Assembly: GCA_963377175.1 (NCBI GenBank)
Contig: CAUJNA010003817.1
Span: forward strand, 273,046 to 337,045
From: Effrenium voratum
Lineage: Eukaryota > Sar > Dinophyceae > Suessiales > Symbiodiniaceae
Reading direction: 5' to 3'
Length of the DNA: 64,000 bases
Position 1 is the stretch's first letter. Each line of letters opens with the position of its first letter. This document shows positions 56,540 to 64,000 of the stretch, one piece after another. The notes under the pieces are model-generated. The model worked only from the letters and a program-made list of their open reading frames with translations. It ran no database searches and had not been told where the DNA came from. The position numbers and the translations under genes were made by a program.

Positions 56540-58042
56540 AATGCCGGCTTTTCACATTGTCACTTGCCCCATTGGCCTTATGCCGCCAGGCGTCATTGTA
56601 ACACGACGATGATATCCGTTGCTCTAGATGCTGCATTTCTGGTCTTGGCGCGATGGTGCAGAAGGAATAGTAGCGTCACAACCTCAAGCGCTTTCAGAAA
56701 CTGAATGATTTGAGAAAGCATATCCGGTGTCTTGCTGCCTAGCAGCAACAAGCACGCAAGCCGCGCTGGGCACAAGCTGCTGCCAGAGTGCGCACGCTGT
56801 CATGTTTGACGTGTATTTAGCTCAAGCACAAGATTGAATCGACGAAGAAGTATGGCTGCATCATGATACCGGTCAACATGCAGTGATGTCTCTTGTTTGA
56901 TGAAATGTCTGACGTTTGCACCAACTCCAGCCGAAAAACACGTGGTAGGGCCTGGGTCAACTTTCTGCACGGCAGGGTTCGTGTGTTTTACACTCTCCTC
57001 AAACTACAGGCCAACTTTGGCGCAAGGGTCACCCATATGTCAAATGGCCGGAAGCCCGGACACAGACAACTTGGTCCAAGCTGTGCTCACCTTGTACGTG
57101 GTTATTGTTTTCCGGGTTTCGGAATTTTGCAGGGTAAGTATCGCGAGGGAGATCCATCGTCGGCTTGTATGTTGTGTTTCACACACAACTCGCAAGGAAA
57201 ACTGAAAAATTGTACATTCATGTAAATCTCTGTCATGATAGCTGACGGCAAGTTTTACACCGGGGTTTTTTGTCAAACAGAAAAGCTGCGTATTGGATCA
57301 CATAGTAAGCGCATGTGTTTGGTGCAAAGATCGCAAAACGGAGTTCGCAAAACCAAAGCACGTTCAGCAGCTTGAAGAAATTGGTGCTTGCTCCAGCAAA
57401 GCCTGCCAATCTGGCAGATTGGACTCAAGGACACAACGGCGCTTCCCTTAAAAAGTTGTGCCCAGATCCATGCGTGCAGAAGATTCAATCCACCCCCACG
57501 GCGCCATCGTCTTGAAGATGTGTGGGTGGCGCACCTCCGCGCGCCGGTCTTGAAGTAGAGCGGCGAGAATGGTTCGTTTTTCAACACCAGGCGCCGTTCA
57601 GCACGTACGCGCTCGCGGTGCGAGCAAGAGTGAGACGCCAGCGCCATGAACCACAAACCTGCGAAGCCAACGCTGATCGAAGGGAAGCTGGGTTCAGATG
57701 AGCGCGAGCCAAACTCGCTAACACACCTTCACTTTCGGGCCGTGGCCACCGAGCGCGCATCTCCCACTCGGGCGGGGTGTTCTTTTTCTGGCACGCTGCG
57801 ACTACTTGGCCTGGGCGCAAGCCAAGTGGCTCTAGGGATTTGGCACGCACACGGCGTGTTTATTGTTTTTTGTTGTTGAATTAAGGCAATGGTCCGAACC
57901 TGATCTATTTGTTTATCATCAATTCACATCAGCAGCGGACCGTTTTTTTCCTACGCTGTTAGGGAAGTTGCTGAAGGTTCGTGTTTGAAGTGCTATTGGG
58001 TTAAAGGTCCCGCGCACTGCTCCTAGCCTCAAATCACCAATG
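56540..58042. other. No recognised gene
   Basis: Unassigned sequence upstream of the transporter exons. A minus-strand open stretch at about 56710-56610 (FLKALEVVTLLFLLHHRAKT) could be a further exon but has no distinctive motif. Confidence 0.4.
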
Positions 58043-58242
58043 TTAGAATCTTGATCACTGCTTCAATCCGAAAGGGAACATGCAGTCCAAGATAAAAGGG
58101 TGCGACCGACAAACATGTGCGCACGCTCTTTTTCTTTATAAGGCGTTGCTTGGAAGTTGAGGCTCAGAGGTGCAGGGAGAAAGACATCGCGCGTCCTTTC
58201 CCCGTATCTGCACCCCTCTGCGGAGCCTCTTCATATGCCCCC
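58043..58242. repeat. LTR-like direct repeat, copy 1
   Basis: It begins GTTAGAATCTTGATCACTGC and ends CTCTTCATATGCCCCC, about 200 bases. It is more than 95 percent identical to 58807-59004; one visible difference is a short indel (GGGTGCGACCGAC versus GGGCCGAC). Both contain CTTTTTCTTTATAAGGCG, a possible promoter-like T-rich/TATA element. The pair lies directly downstream of retroelement coding remnants, so I read them as terminal or split direct repeats. Confidence 0.75.
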
Positions 58243-58806
58243 GTGGTCAACAATGCTATTCGACCAGGCGCCAGGTGTGTTACCTGTGAGGCGTGAAGCA
58301 ATCGAAGGCATTGATGGCGGCAGGATGCAATGTGGCATCCGGCTGGTGTGCAATGCGGCACACGGTGCCAGGTTGAGACATGTCGAAACAGTCATATGGC
58401 TGCTGGATGCAATGCGTGCATCCGGCTTATGTGCAATGGGTGCTAGGCTGAGGCCTGGCAGTAGCTACAGCATGCGGGGCTGGTTGTGCACCGAACCTTT
58501 TGGGCGGCAGCTGCGGCTGCGCCCTGGCGGAAATATTGCATGCCATCGCTGGTGCGAAATGCGGCTCACGGTGCTAAATTGAATTTTGTGACCTCTGCAG
58601 ACAGGTCATGGTATGCACCGTACCTCTGGGGCACCAGCTGCGGCTGGGCCCAGGGAAGTTCACCTGAGTGTTGACAGTGGGAGGGTGGGCGCAAAAAAGT
58701 GAGGGGTAACCCTCACGCAAGTCCCTTAGGTGGCTTGAAGCAGAAAACGGCAACGCGTCCGAAGATTCGATCAAGATTAAAACAAATGGGAAAATAAAAC
58801 CCTAAA
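58243..58806. other. Spacer between the paired direct repeats
   Basis: It contains three related segments built on GGATGCAATG(T/C)G.GCATCCGGCT and TGTGCAATG(C/G)G, an internal short repeat. The plus-strand frame at 58157-58582 is open but has no motif. Confidence 0.5.
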
Positions 58807-59004
58807 CGTTAGAATCTTGATCACTGCTTCAATCCGAAAGGGAACATGCAGTCCAAGATAAAAGGGCCGACAAACATGTGCGCACGCTCTTTTTCTTTAT
58901 AAGGCGTTGCCTGGAAGTTGAGGCTCAGAGGTGCAGGGGGAAAGACATCGCGTGTCCTTTCCCCGTATCTGCACCCCTCTGCGGAGCCTCTTCATATGCC
59001 CCCA
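58807..59004. repeat. LTR-like direct repeat, copy 2
   Basis: Direct repeat of 58043-58242. On the minus strand the second RNase H fragment ends about 50 bases before this repeat, the position expected for a 3' terminal repeat. Confidence 0.75.
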
Positions 59005-59046
59005 CTTCAGGGTTCCAAGCAAACGGCCTAATCTATCACCCCCTCT

Positions 59047-59731
59047 TCAGAGCGTTTGCGAAGCACTCTTATGCTCCGGCCGCCACGGGGCGTCGGGCGG
59101 ATGCAGTGATAGCCTGCGTTGGTGGGGCCAGAAATCATGCGGGCGAAAACGAAAGCGAGCTTGCGGCTTGCTGTCGAATGCGGATGTGTTGCCGCGGCTG
59201 AGCTGATCGGCCCACACGTTGCGCTCGCCTGGGATACGCGAGGCTAGCACTGACCATTTGCGCTTGTAGGCCCATGCGGCGACTAACTGCACAAAGATCT
59301 GCAAGGGCCATGCTGCGGTGAACAGTTTGTTCACCCCGGCTTCTGATGCGGTATTATCCGTGCCGGAAGGCATGCATAAGCCGCGCACCGCTTGTCCCTC
59401 GGCTGTCCAAGCGATGCGCATTAGCGCCAGTTGGGCCAGGGTTTCGAAGCGCGCTATGTAGCGCTGAGCCTCCTTTGTGAGGCACGGCCACTGCTGCTAG
59501 ACTTCTTGGAAGTCCCACGTTTCTGCAAACCAGGAGACGGAGCGGCTGGAAATAAACCAGCCACCTACGCCGACTGTGGTGCCTTCGGCACAAGCATCTG
59601 CGGCTGCCTTGCATGCCAAGATTGGCTTGCTGCGCAGCGGGCATGCCAAATCGGCCTGAATTACACCTGGTGCCCTTAAGCAGCTTGAGTCTCTCAACAA
59701 TACTTGACAAGGGAACCTTGAGCACAAGCAC
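59047..59731 (-). pseudogene. RNase H domain fragment of a second reverse-transcriptase element, with an in-frame stop
   Basis: The minus-strand frame reads ILACKAAADACAEGTTVGVG, SVSWFAETWDFQEV, stop (59497-59499), QQWPCLTKEAQRYIARFETL, AQLALMRIAW, GTDNTASEAGVNKLFTA and IPGERNVWADQLSRG. The DNTAxEAG and IPGE.N.WADQLSRG motifs are typical of RNase H domains of DIRS-like elements. The two halves are in the same frame, separated only by TAG, so one nonsense mutation disables the copy. It is distinct in sequence from the RNase H at 60051-60464, so a different element or lineage is present. No reverse transcriptase belonging to it was found. Confidence 0.7.
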
Positions 59732-59734
59732 TCC

Positions 59735-60050
59735 TTTTCAGCACACGGGGTAGAGCATCAAAGGTAAGGAAAGGTCCTTCTCAGAAAGGGGGGGACCCCC
59801 AAAAGGAGAAAAGGGTTCACCCGAAAAGAGGGGGGTCCCCCAAGAAGGCCACAGGGGGTGAGGGCAGGCAAGCGCCCCATGTCGAGAACTCGCACGCACC
59901 CCCTGTAAACTGAGTGCTCGACCGTGTGTAGTGACCTGAGGCGGCACAAACGGACGGAAACGGCAAACGAATACGTGTGAAGAAAGGCTTGAAAGGGCAA
60001 TATGTGCACTTCATGCGTAGGGAAAGAAACGGTACAACAGCAAGCAAATT
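59735..60050. other. Non-coding spacer between the two retroelement remnants
   Basis: It contains runs of G and C (GGGGGGGACCCCC near 59789 and GAGGGGGGTCCCCC near 59828) that form short inverted repeats. No coding motif. Confidence 0.5.
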
Positions 60051-60464
60051 TTACAGCTGCAGCTCGCTCCATAGACTGTTCCAAATGCTTGGTGTAACGT
60101 GGGACTTCTGGGATCGAAAGAAAAGTAACTGAGTTTCATCGCCTCGACTGGGGGCGTCGGCAACATTCACCTCGGTAGGGACCCGGTGGATCCATGTATC
60201 GAAGGTCATCCGTTGCTCAAGGCGTAGGAAGTGTTGGACAAGCTGGTCGGCCGCATGGTTGTCGCAGGACATGCGAATGAGAGAATGAAGTGCAGCTTCG
60301 TTCTCCACATGAAAGAAAATGGCCGTGCCTGAGAGCAGGTCTGGCCAGAGGTGAAGTGCCACCAAAATGGGAAGGATCTTGAGGTGCAAAATGCAGTGAG
60401 ATCCAAAGGTCGCAAGAACTGAAAGAGCCGGGGGCTCAAAAGAAAAGTGAAAGCGGTTGCCCAA
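60051..60464 (-). pseudogene. RNase H domain of the methyltransferase retroelement (frameshifted from RT)
   Basis: The catalytic start (HLFTDGALEASKPSIGGVLV) lies at the end of the RT frame, which stops at 60436. The continuation is in another frame (FHFSFEPPALSV, IFFHVENEAALHSL, WIHRVPTEVNVADAPSRG). The VENEAAL and RVPTEVN.AD.PSRG motifs identify the second half of the domain. The shift lies in the T-rich stretch CTTTCACTTTTCTTTT near 60440, a likely slippage indel. Confidence 0.7.
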
Positions 60465-61545
60465 AGAAGTCCACGAGGACGCCTCCTATGGAGGGCTTGG
60501 AAGCCTCTAAGGCACCATCTGTGAAAAGATGCCAAACGAGGCGGTCCTTGCTGCTGACTGCTCTTGGCATGGAATGGACAAGAGACTGCAAACAGCGCTG
60601 TAAAATCCTCACAAGTGACGGAGGGGCTCGAGAGCCCGGTGCCAGGGCAGAAAGCTCATGTAGAGATGAGAGGCATCGTGAGTGGTATCGTCCCGATAAT
60701 TGACCGTGCGCAAACTGCATGCGGCCTCTCAATCTGCGAGCCTCCTTGGGTGAGAGGGAATGGCTTGTCAAAAGCTCTTGCAAGCTAGAAGCCAGGAGAT
60801 GGATTCGGGCCTTGGTGTTTGCCACCTCGAAGACCCCGCAAACTGCTCGCGTGAGGTTGAAGGCAACCCCAAGCGCCTGAAACACTGCTGCAAACGGCGG
60901 GTTCTTGGAGGGCTTGCCACTGACCTGAAAACCCAGTAAGGTGAACAAGGACCTGATCAGGTGCGTGGCAGCGTTGGCGAGTGGCTCGGGCACCACTGTC
61001 GGGAAATCGTCGTAGAAGCAAGTCCAGGGCAGGCGAAAAAGGCGAGCGCCAAGCGCATGAATGGCTAAGCTAGTGCGCAAAAACGCGTAAACCGAGGCCG
61101 AGCTGCCAAATGGCATAGTCAGCATACGGTAGCACCTCGGGCCATGCATGGGCTCGTACACGCAAATGAACAAGTGTGCCCGGTGCGCAGGCGCAATCGC
61201 CAGCTGACGGTATGCGTCCTGAAGGTCGAAGGCGCGTCCACGCCAGGGCACTTCATTGTAGCTGCAACATCTTTTGAGCAAAGCAGCGATAAAATCGGTG
61301 TCATGCAGGACGACCTTATTGGCTGAACCGACGGCAGAATTCAAAAGATTGAACGTAAAGTCGTCAATAGGCCGGCATTTGTCAGACTGCAAAACATAGA
61401 AACGCGGGCTGATGACGGAAGTTCTTGGCACGTCCGAGGCCAGGAAGGGCCCATCGAGCCAGCCCTGCTGCAACTCCGTAAGTGTAGTGTCAAAAAGTGT
61501 CTGGTCAGCTGCTGGATCATCTGTAGGCTGACAACGTGCCAGGGT
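60436..61545 (-). CDS. Reverse transcriptase
   Basis: The frame is open from about 61565 and the recognisable domain begins at FDTTLTELQQGWLDGPF (there is no ATG; the frame continues upstream). Within the 345-residue stretch starting at 61473, residues 24-38 carry RFYVLQSDKCRPIDD, motif A is FDLQDAYRQL (Asp83, Asp86), motif B is LTMPFGSSAS (121-126) and motif C is CFYDDFP (Asp155, Asp156). A thumb-like EARRLRGRMQFAHGQLSGR follows. These are the catalytic motifs of an RNA-templated DNA polymerase, all retained. It ends in the beginning of RNase H. Its protein would act on element RNA; this copy is probably inactive because flanking regions are frameshifted. Confidence 0.82.
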   Translation of the reverse strand, partial: TLARCQPTDDPAADQTLFDTTLTELQQGWLDGPFLASDVPRTSVISPRFYVLQSDKCRPIDDFTFNLLNSAVGSANKVVLHDTDFIAALLKRCCSYNEVPWRGRAFDLQDAYRQLAIAPAHRAHLFICVYEPMHGPRCYRMLTMPFGSSASVYAFLRTSLAIHALGARLFRLPWTCFYDDFPTVVPEPLANAATHLIRSLFTLLGFQVSGKPSKNPPFAAVFQALGVAFNLTRAVCGVFEVANTKARIHLLASSLQELLTSHSLSPKEARRLRGRMQFAHGQLSGRYHSRCLSSLHELSALAPGSRAPPSLVRILQRCLQSLVHSMPRAVSSKDRLVWHLFTDGALEASKPSIGGVLVDFFGQPLSLFF

Positions 61546-62154
61546 GCAAAGCTGGGGCCATGCGCTCTAAGGAGGCAATGTCCACCGCAGGTGGCTGTGG
61601 ATGCCTGGGCAGCTCCATTGACTCAAACAATGGGAAACCGGCAGCCAGCTCGTCAGCGATGGCAGTGTCCTGATAACCAACTGACTGCAAGGCGTGCTTG
61701 AGCAGCACAGTGCGCTTCTTGGCGTTGATGCGAGCAACACGAGCATCGCACGAGGCGAGCACCGCTTCTGACGCGGAGCAAACTCTTCGGCCAGCTGAAG
61801 CAAGGATTTGAGCCTCACTGCCCACAAGGACAGGGCATCATGTGTGGTACATGTTGCAACGAAATCGACGGCCTCCTCCAGAAAACGGCCAAGAGGGGGC
61901 AACATGTTGGCTGGGTGCTGCACTCCACTCATAGCATGCATGTGCTGCACAGGGTCCTTGGGGCAGGCAACCCAAAACTGACCTTGAGCAGCTGCTGGCG
62001 GGTGCAAAGGCAGCACGGAGCCCTTTGGCCAAGGGCCTGCCGGTAGCCGCTTGCCGCGAAGCCATGCTGTGTCGAAAAGGCTCTGCGGGAACAACTGCAA
62101 ATCAAAGGGAGACGGTAAATTTGGAAATACCCACGAGCGAGGCTGAAACTTCAC
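61517..62154 (-). CDS. Linker region between methyltransferase and RT (two compensating frameshifts)
   Basis: The upstream half is read at 62154 to about 61820 (LPAGPWPKGSVLPLHP, CPKDPVQHMHAMSG, LEEAVDFVATCTTHDALSLW). The downstream half is in another frame at about 61820-61550 (GSEAQILASAGRRVCSAS, RVARINAKKRTVLLKHALQS, DELAAGFPLFESMELP). The NAKKR...LL..VGYQD...EL..GFPL pattern precedes RT in related dinoflagellate elements as I recall them. Past 61550 the reading returns to the first frame. The likely cause is one insertion and one deletion. Confidence 0.55.
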
Positions 62155-62176
62155 TGCAGCTCGAAGGAATAGTGCA

Positions 62177-63052
62177 TCATCCCTCCATTGCGGTAGTGCC
62201 TGGCCTACAGGAGCGGCTGTGCGGAGGCAAAGAGTCCCTCAGACATTGGCAAATGGCTTGGCAAAAAGGCAGTGGGTAAGCGGCTTCCTCGGCGGTGTGA
62301 ATGCCCAAGGAATCTTTCCACGGGGCATGGGAATGATTGCCGTCACAAGTGCGGCAAAGATTCTGCAACCAGGTGGGAGTACCCTTCAGGACAGTGCGCT
62401 TGCGGCGAGCACCCCCATAGGCGCAAAAGTGGACCTCGGTCTGCGAATGCTCAGGGAGTGCGCTCATCATGGAAGTGTCCCACATATAACTGCGAGCAGG
62501 GTTCTCGATAAGCCACGGTATGCCGTGCTGGCTGCACATGCCAGCGACAGCGGCCGTGAACGCGTAAAGGCTGTTGGCACTGGTCACCCTAGCGAGGTCA
62601 TGGCCTCGAAGTGAAGGCAAACCGTCTGGATGCTGGCCCGAACGGAGCGGGTTCGCAATGCGTTTCCCATTGCTGTAAGCTGGAATATCCCTCGCTCGGG
62701 AAGCAGCGCCGCACGGGGGTGCAAGCACCACCAGGGCCGGCAGCAAGCACCTGAGTGTGCTGAGCAGCAACTGTTGGGCGCCAGGCTCGCGCAAGTCCAA
62801 CTGCAAAACATGCCACCGCTTTGCTGGGACATGATCCACTGCTACTGACTGAAAACCCATGGAGACCTCTGTGGAAGAAAAGTTGCACGAACCTGCAAAG
62901 ATCTCGACCACACAGGGTGCGCGGCCCTCAGGGCTGCGGGCAGGTGCGGAAACAGAGGGACTGGCCGAGGAAGCGAGATTCTCGGAAAGGCCGGAGGCCG
63001 AAGGAAAAAGGAAACTGCGAACGGAGGAATGGCGGGGTGCACAGGGGCACAC
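62177..63052 (-). CDS. DNA cytosine-methyltransferase-like domain of the retroelement
   Basis: A 291-aa open frame. Residues 48-55 (VVEIFAGS) match the AdoMet-binding motif I, Asp73 and Asp86 sit in the next strands, 110-120 (LAPPCGAASRA) carry the Pro-Cys catalytic motif IV, and 180-188 (WLIENPARS) carry the ENx motif VI. These are C5-cytosine methyltransferase hallmarks, although PCG and ENP differ from the usual PCQ and ENV. Known Symbiodinium retroelements encode such domains, thought to methylate new copies. The frame is intact here while its neighbours are frameshifted. It might instead be a divergent Rossmann methyltransferase with another target. The first 35 residues are probably linker read out of frame. 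Confidence 0.75.
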   Translation of the reverse strand: MCPCAPRHSSVRSFLFPSASGLSENLASSASPSVSAPARSPEGRAPCVVEIFAGSCNFSSTEVSMGFQSVAVDHVPAKRWHVLQLDLREPGAQQLLLSTLRCLLPALVVLAPPCGAASRARDIPAYSNGKRIANPLRSGQHPDGLPSLRGHDLARVTSANSLYAFTAAVAGMCSQHGIPWLIENPARSYMWDTSMMSALPEHSQTEVHFCAYGGARRKRTVLKGTPTWLQNLCRTCDGNHSHAPWKDSLGIHTAEEAAYPLPFCQAICQCLRDSLPPHSRSCRPGTTAMEG

Positions 63053-63401
63053 CCACCAGGCACAGGGGCCAAGGGAAAGGCACCCGCAAGGGGAGCGCTG
63101 GGCCGCGCAGGGGCAGACCCAGAAGGCACAGGGGCCTTGGGAAGAGCTTCTCGGGGAGAAGCGCTGGGCCGCACAGGGGCAGACCCGGGCAGCAAGGGGC
63201 TAACCCAGCAGGCACAAGGGCCTGGGAAACCTCACTAGGTGAGGTGGTAGGATGAACAGGGGCATGCCTACACGGCGTAGGAGCCGGTTTGTTTGTAAAA
63301 GGAAAAGAGGAGGCGGGCTGACTTGGGAAAGAAAAGGATGGTGTCGGCAAAAGGGGCTCTGCAGCAGAACAGCCGAAACTGAATGACCCACTGCTAGCCA
63401 T
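63010..63401 (-). CDS. Ser/Pro/Ala-rich linker with 66-bp repeats
   Basis: At the DNA level a 66-base unit (GCGCTGGGCCGC.CAGGGGCAG) repeats with starts at 63095 and 63161 and looser copies on both sides. In protein it gives 22-residue units of the form APVRPSASPREALPKAPVP and APARPSAPLAGAFPLAPVP. The beginning is in one frame (MASSGSFSFGCSAAEPLLPT from 63401) and the repeats in another (63195), so a frameshift lies near 63190. Confidence 0.55.
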
Positions 63402-63434
63402 AGCATTAGCGGAATTGGCCGGCTCGTGCTCGGG

Positions 63435-63991
63435 TCACAGGACTGTGCACAAGGTATAGGGGTGAGGCCCAAAGCACTTCACGCACTGATGCTTCAACTG
63501 GCACGGCTTCTTCTGGCATGGCCTCTCCATGTTGTAATTCCAGCAGAGCAACTCTCCCTGCACGTTGCGGCCCTTCAACCCTTTGCCTTGCAAGGGTGCC
63601 GGAAAACTGGGCTGGGGCTTGCCACGGCCCTTGGACTTGGCGGGGAACTTGCCACGCCCTTTGGGTGAACCTTTGGGAGGTCCCTGCCGATTGACGCGCT
63701 CAGGGACGGCGCGCGAAGGCCGAGGGAGCAGCTGCATCGCAACGGGCGGCGTGAGCATGAGCTCCTGGATGGCCTGGTCCACAGGGAAATCATTATCACT
63801 CGGCAAGGACGCACCCACCTTGTGGGATACGCCCACCCACAGCTCCTTGTCTGCTGCTGCTCCAAAGCAACCGGTGTGAAACCTTGTGGAGGCTGTTGTG
63901 TAAGAGTATTGAGGAGGTACGTGTGCCACTTCTGCAAGGCGTCGAAGGTGGCGAGGCCGGCGATTTCAGCCGCTGCTGCACGTCTGGACAT
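63435..63991 (-). CDS. Gag-like region with CCCH zinc finger (5' part frameshifted, extends beyond window)
   Basis: From 63929 the frame encodes 164 aa. Residues 82-122 are Lys/Gly/Pro-rich and basic. Residues 129-147 have C-x8-C-x4-C-x3-H (CWNYNMERPCQKKPCQLKH), followed by C..C...H....C (residues 149-161). A CCCH finger after a basic linker is a usual nucleic-acid-binding gag feature in such elements. Upstream, another frame (AAAAEIAGLATFDALQKWHT, from 63991) looks like the true N-terminal continuation, so a frameshift near 63850 is likely. Only the C-terminal part is in the window. Confidence 0.65.
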
Positions 63992-64000
63992 GGCTTGCTG

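Larger units (their letters stand above)
60051..64000 (-). mobile_element. Degenerate methyltransferase-carrying retroelement (gag-like, methyltransferase, RT, RNase H)
   Basis: In minus-strand order: CCCH zinc-finger gag-like region (64000-63435), Ser/Pro-rich linker with 22-residue repeats (63401-63010), cytosine-methyltransferase-like domain (63010-62177), linker (62154-61550), reverse transcriptase (61545-60436) and RNase H (60464-60051). At least five changes of frame are needed to read through, near 63850, 63190, 63010, 61820/61550 and 60440, so this copy is decaying. Elements that combine DNA methyltransferase and reverse transcriptase are known from Symbiodinium and charophyte algae. 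The 5' end lies outside the window. No tyrosine recombinase or integrase was seen, so the class (DIRS-like versus LTR) is open; the RNase H form favours DIRS-like. Confidence 0.78.

Overview
The window looks like nuclear DNA of a dinoflagellate, most like the Symbiodiniaceae/Suessiales. The reasons are coding sequence split into short GC-rich exons in a large repeat-rich background, a calpain-family protein with a GRF zinc finger of the kind I associate with dinoflagellate genomes, a reverse-transcriptase element that carries a DNA cytosine-methyltransferase-like domain, very long simple repeats, and degenerate TTTAGGG-like tracts. No bacterial operon structure, rRNA operon, CRISPR array or intact tRNA was seen. 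Species assignment is inference from gene content.

Layout. 1-4.6 kb: no recognised gene, one MITE-like inverted-repeat element (2640-2752) and simple repeats. 4.6-7.9 kb (minus strand): a series of short Gln/Met/Gly/Pro-rich open segments, probably exons of one low-complexity protein. 8-15.8 kb: mostly unexplained, with a second MITE-like family (10260-10368) and a compound purine-rich microsatellite (11.5-12.0 kb). 15.8-18.1 kb: a nested satellite block made of a 15-bp repeat (degenerate, then perfect), a 61-bp repeat, a tRNA-like fragment and a 73-bp repeat. 18.1-24.4 kb: AT-rich and unique sequence without a recognised gene.

24.39-29.0 kb (minus strand) holds the clearest gene: a multi-exon calpain-like protein whose catalytic Cys and His are both replaced (the Asn is kept). 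It has a GRF-type zinc finger before the protease fold and, in its last large exon, a calpain-associated C-terminal domain, a ubiquitin-interacting motif, a RING-like finger and an Rcat-like finger that keeps the putative catalytic Cys. I read it as a pseudoprotease fused to a ubiquitin-ligase-like module. One of its introns is built from a repeat element found elsewhere in the window, which suggests an introner.

29-42.7 kb and 44.5-50.8 kb: largely unassigned, with two copies of a 1.6-kb composite repeat (36.6-38.18 and 47.52-49.16 kb) and a small intronless Cys-rich secreted-type gene (46473-47006). 42.77-44.3 kb is an ACAT array and 50.8-52.65 kb a set of CTG, GT and related arrays. 54.8-56.5 kb (minus strand): exons of a major-facilitator transporter.

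58-64 kb (minus strand): retroelement remains. A CCCH zinc-finger gag-like region, a proline-rich linker, a methyltransferase, a reverse transcriptase and an RNase H follow in order but are interrupted by frameshifts. A second RNase H fragment with a stop codon and a pair of ~200-bp direct repeats lie downstream. The retroelement parts would have worked together as one polyprotein in an intact copy; here they are decaying.
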